Of a DNA stretch of 21,823 nucleotides, positions 8,026 to 14,699 are shown one piece after another (the first letter of the stretch is position 1; each line of letters starts with the position of its first letter). Below the pieces are notes generated by a model, which saw only the letters and a program-made list of their open reading frames with translations, was not told where the DNA came from and searched no databases. The translations under genes and the position numbers were made by a program. The DNA is from JANNYA01 sp031422315 (GTDB taxonomy: Bacteria > Pseudomonadota > Gammaproteobacteria > Xanthomonadales > SZUA-5), in NCBI GenBank assembly GCA_031422315.1, contig JANOQN010000062.1, positions 1-21,823 of the forward strand. The letters are read 5' to 3'.

Positions 8026-8373
8026 CAGTCGCAGCCAACCTTTGACAATCCGGTAGACGCCCCAAATCCAAATGATGCCAAATGGGATCCACGCCACAAG
8101 CATGCCGAGCCCTAGCGTGAAAACAACGAAAAGCACAGTGAGCGCTGACCCCAAGAGTGCCCACCAAAAGCTGTGGATTAACCAGTCCATATGCGATCGC
8201 AAGTAAGTCCCGTTGACATCGTCACGTTTGACGTAAGCAATAATGACCCCGACCACCGCAAAAAGCCCTGCGCTTAGTAACCCAAGTGCGAAAAGCGCAT
8301 ACGTGACGTGTGTAGCCTGTATTGCTGATTCTTGCGGCGCGCAACCGCCAGCTGTGGATTGGATATCTAACAT
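8002..8373 (-). CDS. DUF4870-like small membrane protein
   Basis: The 123-residue protein has three hydrophobic segments: residues about 23-47 (YALFALGLLSAGLFAVVGVI), 66-85 and 87-108. The pattern YVKRDDVNGTYLRSHMDW...FWWALL and the end IYRIVKGWLRL-like VYRIVKGWLRLSEKR are typical of the DUF4870/YlxR-adjacent small membrane family of beta- and gammaproteobacteria. The function is unknown. The frame is open up to 8400, but ATG 8373 has GGAG 8 bases upstream and is preferred. It follows the SPFH gene by 78 bases on the same strand and could share its transcript. Confidence 0.75.
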   Translation of the reverse strand: MLDIQSTAGGCAPQESAIQATHVTYALFALGLLSAGLFAVVGVIIAYVKRDDVNGTYLRSHMDWLIHSFWWALLGSALTVLFVVFTLGLGMLVAWIPFGIIWIWGVYRIVKGWLRLSEKRQIS

Positions 8374-8451
8374 CGTTTGAACTCCGTGGGAGTTTCGCAA
8401 AAGCGAGGACTGTTGAGGAAGGCGGCTGATATGCTCAGGCTCAGGCTCGAA

Positions 8452-9309
8452 CTAGTTCGTATTCCCGGCATTGATAATTGGCTGGGTATTACGCTCAGAG
8501 CACAGCACGACTAGCAAATTGCTGACCATTTGCGCTTTGCGCTCGTCGTTAAATTGCACTACACCGCGCTTATTAAGCTGATCGAGCGCCATTTCGACCA
8601 TGCCGACTGCGCCTTCGACGATCTTTTGGCGCGCCGCAATAATCGCGCCGGCCTGCTGGCGCTGCAGCATGGCTTGGGCAATTTCGGGCGCGTATGCCAA
8701 GTGGGTAATTCGGGTGTCGAGCACTTTAACGCCGGCGGTGTGCAGCTTGCTTTGCACTTCTTCTTGCAACTTCTCGGCAATCTCATGGCTGTGGCTGCGC
8801 AAAGAAATTTGCTCTCCGTCGTGCTGATCGTAAGCGTAGCTGGTCGCTAAATTGCGCAGCGCTGATTCCGCTTGAATATGCACGAAGCTTTCATAATCAT
8901 CGACTTGGAAGCAGGCCTTGGAGGCATCTTCGACCTGCCAAACCACTACCGCGCCGATCTCTATCGGCGAGCCGTCTAAATCATTGACCTTGAGTTTGGA
9001 TGACTCAAAATTACGCACTCTAAGTGAAACTGCGCGTTTGGAGTAAAACGGATTTGCCCAGCGCAGCCCGGTATCGATCGATGTGCCCACATAGCTGCCA
9101 AAAAGCTGCAGCACCTTAACTTGATTGGGCTGGTTAATGAAAAAACCGATGCTTAGAAAGCCTAAAAACATCAAACCCGGAAAGCCAAACTGTGGGCGGC
9201 CCAGAAAAAATGCGACATAGATACAGCCGATGAGCGCGCCCAGCCACAGCAGCAAGCCAAACATGCCGGGTAGCGTGGCGATAATGTTGTCTTCAATTTT
9301 GTTTTGCAT
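8452..9309 (-). CDS. SPFH/band 7 domain membrane protein
   Basis: This 285-residue protein has two N-terminal membrane segments (about 14-36 and 41-58), then an SPFH/band 7 domain from NQPNQVKVLQLFG to about residue 235. GLRWANPFY and EDYESFV-like DDYESFVHIQAESALRN are typical band 7 sequences. The C-terminus has the conserved ERKAQMVSNLLVVLCSE. Proteins of this group form membrane-anchored oligomeric scaffolds; a precise role is not known. In many genomes this subgroup is followed by a small Arc-like DNA-binding gene; here a membrane protein gene follows instead. It is divergent from the gcvR-like gene, with 220 bases between them that hold no gene. Confidence 0.88.
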   Translation of the reverse strand: MQNKIEDNIIATLPGMFGLLLWLGALIGCIYVAFFLGRPQFGFPGLMFLGFLSIGFFINQPNQVKVLQLFGSYVGTSIDTGLRWANPFYSKRAVSLRVRNFESSKLKVNDLDGSPIEIGAVVVWQVEDASKACFQVDDYESFVHIQAESALRNLATSYAYDQHDGEQISLRSHSHEIAEKLQEEVQSKLHTAGVKVLDTRITHLAYAPEIAQAMLQRQQAGAIIAARQKIVEGAVGMVEMALDQLNKRGVVQFNDERKAQMVSNLLVVLCSERNTQPIINAGNTN

Positions 9310-9529
9310 AGCATTTTCCAGATTTAAGAGAGGCAGCTAAAATTCAAAAAACTTCGATAGTCTATGCCGGTTTCGTGCTGCTATGGGCCTTCAATGCGCA
9401 TAACTTCGTCTAGTTTGTCATAAGTGGCTTTGCGGGCTGTTGCCATACAAACGACCTGACCAGTATGCTGTGCGCTCGAACGCTGCGGCCACGCTGGCTG
9501 TTGCGGCACATTAATATGAGTAGAAACAC

Positions 9530-10123
9530 GTGAAAGAAATCCCTGCATCTATCACTGGCGCTAAAGAAGGCGCTGAAACACGCCAACAGGTCGTCGATAA
9601 CACGCTTTTGGTCAGCGCTAGCGCCAACGCGGAAACGCAGCTGCTCAGCATGCTGAGCAAACGCGCCGTGGATGCGGGCTGCAATTTACTGGAGGCACGG
9701 GTGTCGATCCTCGGGCGTGAAGTGTGCGTTTTACTACTGGCCGGCGGCCCGTGGGACGCGGTGGCGAAATTCGAAAACGCATTGACCAGATTTAGCCGAG
9801 AAGAGCAGATTTTGCTGCAAGTTAAGCGCACCGGAACGCGCACGCTGGCGGGTAATTCACTCCCTTACGCCATTGAAGTCATTGCTGCTGATCGCACCGG
9901 CGTTTTGCATTCGCTGGCTGATTTTTTCTCTAGGCGCGGCGTTTTGATTGAATCGCTCAGCTCAAGCCGATACAAAGCCGCGCAAACCGGCGCAGAGATG
10001 TTTTCCGCAACGCTGAGCATTGGCATTCCGACTAGCATGCATATTGCAGGGCTGCGCGATGATTTCTTGGAATTTTGTGATGCGCAAAATTTGGATGCGA
10101 TTTTGGAACCGATTAAGGGTTAG
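9530..10123 (+). CDS. gcvR: GcvR-like double ACT domain regulator
   Basis: The 197-residue protein has two ACT domains, about 22-100 and 112-195. In E. coli, GcvR binds glycine and blocks GcvA activation of the glycine cleavage operon. Matches are the segment AVDAGCNLLEARVSILGRE (aligned with CGCNIEDSRLAMLGEE), LLLAGGPWDAV, LLQVKRT and the second-domain ADRTGVLHSLADFFSRRGV. The first domain lacks the usual DRPGIV ligand-loop sequence (it reads SANAETQLLS), so ligand binding there may differ. GTG 9530 is the most upstream start possible, as an in-frame TAG lies at 9521-9523; no strong ribosome site is seen. No gcv genes lie nearby. It could be a general ACT-domain protein, so the gene name is probable, not certain. 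Confidence 0.75.
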   Translation: MKEIPASITGAKEGAETRQQVVDNTLLVSASANAETQLLSMLSKRAVDAGCNLLEARVSILGREVCVLLLAGGPWDAVAKFENALTRFSREEQILLQVKRTGTRTLAGNSLPYAIEVIAADRTGVLHSLADFFSRRGVLIESLSSSRYKAAQTGAEMFSATLSIGIPTSMHIAGLRDDFLEFCDAQNLDAILEPIKG

Positions 10124-10124
10124 G

Positions 10125-10246
10125 CCCTCTCCCCAACCCCCCCCAACCCCTCTCCCATAAAGGGAGAGGGGCTAAAACTGACTTCTGTCTCTGACCAAAC
10201 CTCGAATAAGCTCCCCTCTCCCTTTATGGGGGGTTGGGGGAGAGGG
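10125..10246. repeat. CCCTCTCCC palindromic intergenic repeat, copy A
   Basis: Two half-units lie in opposite directions. The left half (10125-10171) ends in a perfect hairpin with arms CCCCTCTCCC (10147-10156) and GGGAGAGGGG (10162-10171) round ATAAA. The right half (10213-10246) reads CCCCTCTCCCTTTATGGG then GGGTTGGGGGAGAGGG, the reverse complement of the left half minus a short piece. The spacer is 41 bases. It starts one base after the gcvR-like stop and may stabilise or end that transcript, though no U-tract follows. A second copy is at 21547-21689. This is a REP/MITE-like architecture. Confidence 0.7.
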
Positions 10247-10382
10247 TTTGGGTTTGGTTAGCGCATTACTGCTTAACACCACTTGACGAAGCTTCGACGG
10301 CTCCTGCGCTACAAGATTTTGATTTTGAAAGCTTTGGCGCTTTACTTCGGTCTATTCCCCATCAAAACTCAAAAGGAACGTT

Positions 10383-11024
10383 ATGCGTCCGTTTTCACTA
10401 AAATCTGTGTTGGTTGGTTTGCTGTCTGCAACGCTTTTCGCTTCTCAATTGGCACTGGCCACGGCAACGCCTGCCGCGCCCAAGGGCTTTGAAAAAGCAA
10501 CCTTTGCCGCCGGCTGTTTTTGGTGTGTCGAATCTGCATTCGAAGGCCTGCCGGGCGTAACTAGCGTGCTATCTGGCTATACCGGCGGGCAATCAAAAGA
10601 TCCGACTTATGAGCAAACTTCCGAAGGCAACACTGGCCACGCGGAAGCCGTCGAAATTGTGTTTGACCCCAAGATCGTAACTTATGCCAAGCTGCTCGAC
10701 ATTTTTTGGGCCAATACCGATCCCACGGATTTGAACAAACAATTTTGTGATCGTGGTAGCCAGTATCGTAGTGCTGTTTTTAGCCACAATCCTGAGCAAG
10801 CCGCGCATGCAGCGGCAAGCAAAGCCAAGTGGCAAATTGATCCGCGCTTCGCTGGTAAAACTATTCATACCGAGCTGAATTTAGCCGGGGATTTTTACGC
10901 TGCTGAGGAATACCACCAAGATTACGCCGCCAGAAATCCAATTCGATATAAATACTATCGCTCTGGCTGCGGGCGCGATAAACAATTGAGGAAAGTGTGG
11001 GGCAGCGCACCGGCTGGGCACTAG
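10383..11024 (+). CDS. msrA: Peptide-methionine (S)-S-oxide reductase, exported
   Basis: MsrA (EC 1.8.4.11) reduces the S-form of methionine sulfoxide in proteins. The 213 residues begin with a Sec-type signal (MRPFSLK, then hydrophobic to LALA), so the enzyme should be periplasmic. The active site is AAGCFWCVE with catalytic Cys45; GYTGGQ, GHAEAVEI and the family-specific DLNKQFCDRGSQYRS segment are present, and Cys196 in SGCGRD is a resolving-type Cys. AAGGA stands 7 bases before the ATG. It is followed 35 bases on by msrB. An alternative reading frame, 10283-10492, overlaps its start but has no support. Confidence 0.93.
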   Translation: MRPFSLKSVLVGLLSATLFASQLALATATPAAPKGFEKATFAAGCFWCVESAFEGLPGVTSVLSGYTGGQSKDPTYEQTSEGNTGHAEAVEIVFDPKIVTYAKLLDIFWANTDPTDLNKQFCDRGSQYRSAVFSHNPEQAAHAAASKAKWQIDPRFAGKTIHTELNLAGDFYAAEEYHQDYAARNPIRYKYYRSGCGRDKQLRKVWGSAPAGH

Positions 11025-11059
11025 GTTTAGAACGAATATCCTTTTAATTGGAGCTGGTT

Positions 11060-11560
11060 ATGCAACGCCGACACATCATGCAGTACACGCTATTTGGAAT
11101 TGGAACCGGAGCACTTTCCATGAATTTTTTTAGAAGTAGCCACGCGGCAGAGCCTGCCGCGAAATTTGAAGTTGAATTCACTAAAGATCAGTGGCGCGAA
11201 AAGCTGAGCCTTGAGCAATTTCGTGTTTTGCGCGAGCACGGCACGGAGCGCGCCGGTTCCAGCGCGCTCGACAAAGAAAAAAGAACCGGCGTGTTCCACT
11301 GCGCCGGTTGCGAGCTAGCACTGTTTGACGCTGCCACCAAATACGATTCCGGCACCGGTTGGCCAAGTTTCTTCAAACCAATTGAAAACGCGATTGGCAC
11401 ACAAGTTGATCGAAGCTTGTTTAGCGTGCGAACCGAAGTGCATTGCCGTCGCTGCGGCGGGCATTTGGGCCATGTATTTAATGACGGCCCTGCACCTACC
11501 GGCCTGCGCTATTGCATGAACGGCGTCGCCATGACCTTTACTGCCGCCGAATTGAAGTGA
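11060..11560 (+). CDS. msrB: Peptide-methionine (R)-S-oxide reductase, exported
   Basis: MsrB (EC 1.8.4.12) reduces the R-form of methionine sulfoxide, the counterpart of MsrA. The protein has 166 residues from ATG 11060, which has GGAG 6 bases upstream; the TTG four codons earlier is part of that ribosome site. The N-terminus MQRRHIMQYTLFGIGTGA has paired arginines before a hydrophobic stretch, like a Tat signal. Zinc-binding Cys are C81/C84 (CAGC) and C129/C132 (CRRC); the catalytic Cys is C152 in RYCMNG. GTGWPSF and GHLGHVFNDGP are also typical. It should share a transcript and the periplasm with MsrA. Confidence 0.93.
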   Translation: MQRRHIMQYTLFGIGTGALSMNFFRSSHAAEPAAKFEVEFTKDQWREKLSLEQFRVLREHGTERAGSSALDKEKRTGVFHCAGCELALFDAATKYDSGTGWPSFFKPIENAIGTQVDRSLFSVRTEVHCRRCGGHLGHVFNDGPAPTGLRYCMNGVAMTFTAAELK

Positions 11561-11597
11561 AATTACTCAAGCGCTGCTAGATTTTGCTAACCTCCAC

Positions 11598-11623
11598 GCG
11601 GCGAGCGTTTTGCTCACCGCTTT
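11598..11623 (+). terminator. Weak hairpin between msrB and the DUF2853 gene
   Basis: The arms GCGGCGAGC (11598-11606) and GCTCACCGC (11612-11620) pair except for one C/A mismatch, round GTTTT, and are followed by only three T. It could reduce read-through from msrAB or be chance. It ends 14 bases before the ribosome site of the next gene. Confidence 0.3.
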
Positions 11624-11644
11624 ACGGTTCACTAGGAGATCAAC

Positions 11645-11989
11645 ATGAGTAAATTTGACGAAGCCATCGCGCTTTATGAAAGTGAAATTAAGAAGCTAGG
11701 CTTGACCATTGATGCTGCGGTGCTGCGCGCAGTCGCCAAAAGTTTAGGACCATCGATTTACCGTGAAGATGCCTCCAAGGTATCGTTTTCAGATAAGACA
11801 GAAACTGATCGCGTGAAGAATAACTTCCTAATCGGCAAGCTGGGTTTAGTTGACGGCCCCGCGTTGGACAAAGCGCTTGCCGAATGCGGTGAAGTAATGG
11901 GCAAATCGAATAAAAATAAGTATCGGGCGATCGTCTACGCGCTATTAGCGACCAAGCTTGAGCAAACGGCACGCTACACGGCGCCGTAG
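11645..11989 (+). CDS. DUF2853 family protein
   Basis: The protein has 114 residues, is soluble and rich in Lys and Asp/Glu. It matches the DUF2853 pattern: an opening of MSKFDEAIALY, then LGPSIYREDASKVS, VKNNFLIGKLGL and NKNKYRAIVYALLATKL. Members form a small helical fold seen in structural genomics; no function is established and I assign none. AGGAG lies 6 bases before the ATG. It lies between the msrAB pair and the DUF547 gene with a terminator after it, so it is probably expressed alone or with msrAB. Confidence 0.85.
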   Translation: MSKFDEAIALYESEIKKLGLTIDAAVLRAVAKSLGPSIYREDASKVSFSDKTETDRVKNNFLIGKLGLVDGPALDKALAECGEVMGKSNKNKYRAIVYALLATKLEQTARYTAP

Positions 11990-12052
11990 CAGTTCACGCC
12001 TTTTTTTATAAGTTTGGATAGAGGTTTGGGCGGAGCTTTGAAATAAATGCGG

Positions 12053-12089
12053 CGCGTGCCGGGTCTAACGCCTGACACGCGTTTTTTTT
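12053..12089 (+). terminator. Intrinsic terminator after the DUF2853 gene
   Basis: The stem is CGCGTG (12053-12058) with CACGCG (12076-12081), extended after one C/A mismatch by CGGG pairing with CCTG, round a loop of 7 bases. Eight T follow directly (12082-12089). It ends the transcript of the gene before it and leaves the DUF547 gene needing its own start, or partial read-through. A further T7 run at 12000-12006 after a weak GGCG/CGCC pair may act with it. Confidence 0.65.
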
Positions 12090-12121
12090 CGCCCCACAAA
12101 ACACCCCAAAGGACTCATCAC

Positions 12122-12949
12122 ATGCAAGCTCGTTTTTGTCTGAATTTTTGGTTTGCATTGAGCCTTTTACTAAGCGTGACTTTGCTGCCGGCTCAGGCCT
12201 TAGCAGCAGCGTTTGATCATCAGCACAATAGCTTTACCGCAGTGCTTAAACAGCATGTGCGCTGGAATGCCAAAGGCACGTCAACCGCCGTCAATTACGC
12301 TTCGCTAAAAGCCCAGCCCGCCGCGCTTAACGCCTACACCGCAAGTTTAAGCAAAGTGACCGCCACTGAGCTGGCAAGCTTTAGCAAAGCCCAGCGCCGC
12401 GCGTTTTTAATCAACACTTACAACGCCTTTACCCTGCAGCTGATATTGAGCAAATACCCCGATCTGAAGTCGATCAAAGATTTAGGCGGCGTGTTTAGCT
12501 CACCCTGGAAAAAAGCGTTTGTGCCACTGCTGGGCCGCACGATTTCCTTAGATGAAATTGAGCACACGCTGATTCGTGGTGCAAAGGATTTTGACGATCC
12601 GCGCATCCATTTCGCCGTCAATTGCGCCAGTATCGGCTGCCCAGCGCTGCGCGACGAGGCATTTACGGCTGACAAGCTCGACGCGCAGTTGCACGATCAA
12701 TCCCAGCGCTTTTTGAAAGATCGTAGCCGCAATTATTTTGCTGCCGCAGAAAACACGCTGTACTTGTCGATGATTTTTAAGTGGTATGGCTCGGACTTTG
12801 AACGCGGCTTTCTAAATGCCAAATCGGTGCCGCAATTCGTTGCAAACTACGGCGCTTCGCTAGCATTGACAAAAGTTCAGCAGCAAGCCATCAAGGCAGG
12901 CAGCTTGGATTTGGAATATACCGAATACGATTGGATGTTGAATAAGTAA
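12122..12949 (+). CDS. DUF547 domain protein, exported
   Basis: The 275-residue protein starts at ATG 12122 with GGA 8 bases before it; the frame runs further up but passes through a terminator. A Sec signal is clear: MQARF, a hydrophobic core, and a cleavage-type site at AQALA/AA. The mature part matches DUF547: YASLKAQPAALNAY, RRAFLINTYNAFTLQLIL, HFAVNCASIGCPALR and the ending YDWMLNK. The NCxSxxCP motif and nearby His hint at a cysteine-based enzyme, but the family function is unknown. It should be periplasmic or attached to the outer membrane. It converges with the TOPRIM-like gene. Confidence 0.88.
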   Translation: MQARFCLNFWFALSLLLSVTLLPAQALAAAFDHQHNSFTAVLKQHVRWNAKGTSTAVNYASLKAQPAALNAYTASLSKVTATELASFSKAQRRAFLINTYNAFTLQLILSKYPDLKSIKDLGGVFSSPWKKAFVPLLGRTISLDEIEHTLIRGAKDFDDPRIHFAVNCASIGCPALRDEAFTADKLDAQLHDQSQRFLKDRSRNYFAAAENTLYLSMIFKWYGSDFERGFLNAKSVPQFVANYGASLALTKVQQQAIKAGSLDLEYTEYDWMLNK

Positions 12950-13017
12950 GTACCCGGATTCAACAATTTGGATTTGGGTGCGATTTAAATGCAACTTTCC
13001 CAAAAACGTTGTTAAAG

Positions 13018-13040
13018 ATTTTTCAGACCGCCTGAAAAAT
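13018..13040. terminator. Bidirectional intrinsic terminator
   Basis: The perfect 9-base arms ATTTTTCAG (13018-13026) and CTGAAAAAT (13032-13040) enclose ACCGC. The stem has A/T runs at its outer ends on both strands. It lies between convergent genes, 68 bases past the DUF547 stop and 5 bases from the TOPRIM-like stop. The stem core is short in G/C, so strength is uncertain. Confidence 0.6.
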
Positions 13041-13044
13041 TGGA

Positions 13045-13548
13045 TTAATAGCCGGCAAAATCCGAAGCGAGAACTGATCCCAAAGCTATGCGTAGCTTTG
13101 CGAGCTCAGAACGGTTGTGCACTAATTCAACATGTTGCCACAATTCCTCTCGGTTCTCTTCGCATTCTTTCGCTAGTGTCATTCCTATCTCTTCAAGATG
13201 CTTCCCGCAAGATCTTCCAAGCGCTTCTGGCTCCGATGCAACACCAAGGAGGAATACGCGAGCTCTCAAATCAGTAGGAATTTGATTTTCCACAAAATAT
13301 TTTCTGTCAAAACCCTCATTATCTAAATCAATCAACAAAATAACTCTGCGTTCAACATACTGGCGCATTCGTGGAACTTCGTTTTGTAAAAAGCGCGCAA
13401 CCACATTACGCCACCCGCCTGCCGCGTGAAGAACCTGCATTTGCCGCGTACGGTTATTTAGTGCCAGCATAAAACCATTGACCAAGTCTATATTTGCGGA
13501 ATCTTCAGGCAAAATAACGACGTGCAGCCTATATAAGTTTGAACTCAT
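13045..13548 (-). CDS. Small TOPRIM-like protein paired with an AAA ATPase
   Basis: The 167-residue protein opens with a strand and VILPEDSANIDLVNGF (Glu15, Asp16). A second strand then leads to RRVILLIDLDNEGFD, with Asp74, Asp76 and Glu78. An acidic residue in an N-terminal strand-loop followed by D-x-D after a hydrophobic strand is the layout of TOPRIM metal sites. Later features are VFLLGVASEPEAL and IGMTLAKECEEN. I recall similar proteins beside AAA ATPases in other bacteria, listed only as hypothetical. It starts at ATGA shared with the ATPase stop, so the two should be made together. It may be the nuclease or effector of the pair; this rests on motif layout, not homology I can prove. 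Confidence 0.7.
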   Translation of the reverse strand: MSSNLYRLHVVILPEDSANIDLVNGFMLALNNRTRQMQVLHAAGGWRNVVARFLQNEVPRMRQYVERRVILLIDLDNEGFDRKYFVENQIPTDLRARVFLLGVASEPEALGRSCGKHLEEIGMTLAKECEENREELWQHVELVHNRSELAKLRIALGSVLASDFAGY

Positions 13549-14660
13549 AAAGCAAGGTCACCGGCCAAAATTGAATCGATAAGGTCTGGTTTTTTTGGTA
13601 GCTCTGATAGTTTGCGAATTAGGCTTGGCTCAAGATGACTTTTTCGATCCATGACCCAGGTATTTTCAACTGAGAATTTGCGAATCGCTTCTTCATTGTG
13701 CGTAGTCATAATTATCTGGCCGCAATCCAAAAAAGATTTACGCAAATTCAATACGAAATAACCGACCTCAGGCATCGATAAATAATTATCCGGCTCATCC
13801 CAAAAACAAAACAGTGGCCCATAAGCTTTGTTTGCAGCTAAAACTATGGCGCACAAGAAAAAACATTTTTCACCATCAGAAAGGCGATCAAATCCTATCG
13901 AAAATCGAGCCTTATCTTTCATAAAGTGCACAATAATGCGTTTCGCATCTTTACCGATAGGCTCATTCTGTAACTCCGACATATCTGGCATCATGCCGTG
14001 AAGGTAGTCTTGAATATTGCCGTATGCAGCTGGGAATTGGCTCAGTAAGCCGGAAAACCAGTCACCCAGATTTGATGCATCAAAAAGTGGATTGAGCGTT
14101 TCATCGAAAGATTCGCCAGAAATTTTTTGCGGGATGGGTGCAAGCAAAACTATTTTCTGCAGCCAGGACTTAAATATACTTAGCGAGTCTCCCGTTTTCG
14201 GTTGAATAACGGGAAGCGCAACTAAATGCCAATCAACCATAAATTGACCTGCGGCGACCGTACTTGGCCGTCTTTCTTTGTGCAGAACTACTTTAGCTTG
14301 CGTTCTTGAATAAATCGCGGCTCCTGCAACTGATAGAGATTCTTCAAAAACGCTTAGTTCTTTGAACTTATTTTGCAGTTCAAGCGCCAATTGATAATGA
14401 TAGAGATTTCCATCGAGTATCACTTCTATTTCGAAACGCATTGGCGTTTCATCGCGGCCGCAAGAAAAATCGTTAAAATTCACTAGCTGTCCAACGCGAT
14501 TAACGCCACGTCCAATGCTTTGAAAAACCTTTAAAACCGATGCAATAGTTGATTTGCCAGCACCGTTTTTTCCGATCAATAGCGCTGATGATGCCGAGTC
14601 TATTTTAAACTCAAAATTTTCAAAGCAGCGGAAGTTATGAACATAGAGCCTTTGGATCAC
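13545..14660 (-). CDS. SMC/RecF-like AAA ATPase (AAA_15/AAA_21 type)
   Basis: This is a 371-residue ATPase with ABC/SMC-type head motifs and no long coiled coil. It begins IQRLYVHNFRCFENFEF, then Walker A GKNGAGKST (30-38). A unique middle part spans about 70-250. The signature LSDGEK (260-265), Walker B FCFWDEPD (Asp288, Glu289) and the H-loop His321 in IIMTTHNEEA follow. All ATPase motifs are intact. The head resembles OLD, PARIS AriA and RloA ATPases. The partner is a TOPRIM-like gene overlapping by 4 bases. GGA lies 10 bases before the ATG. It stands 39 bases after the CHASE2 gene on the same strand and its base composition is AT-rich, suggesting transfer. Confidence 0.85.
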   Translation of the reverse strand: MIQRLYVHNFRCFENFEFKIDSASSALLIGKNGAGKSTIASVLKVFQSIGRGVNRVGQLVNFNDFSCGRDETPMRFEIEVILDGNLYHYQLALELQNKFKELSVFEESLSVAGAAIYSRTQAKVVLHKERRPSTVAAGQFMVDWHLVALPVIQPKTGDSLSIFKSWLQKIVLLAPIPQKISGESFDETLNPLFDASNLGDWFSGLLSQFPAAYGNIQDYLHGMMPDMSELQNEPIGKDAKRIIVHFMKDKARFSIGFDRLSDGEKCFFLCAIVLAANKAYGPLFCFWDEPDNYLSMPEVGYFVLNLRKSFLDCGQIIMTTHNEEAIRKFSVENTWVMDRKSHLEPSLIRKLSELPKKPDLIDSILAGDLAL

Positions 14661-14699
14661 AATTAAATCCTTAAATTAAGAAAAACCTCTAGAGCCACA

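Noticed and set aside
10287..10296. Ten-base palindrome CGAAGCTTCG upstream of msrA
   Set aside because: Short palindromes of this size occur by chance and no operator family matches.
12047..12121. Upstream extension of the DUF547 gene
   Set aside because: The extension covers a terminator with a T8 run and would hide a good signal peptide; ATG 12122 has its own ribosome site.
13081..13100. Perfect hairpin CAAAGCTA-TGCG-TAGCTTTG inside the TOPRIM-like gene
   Set aside because: It lies in coding sequence without a T-tract; probably chance, and the real terminator candidate is at 13018-13040.
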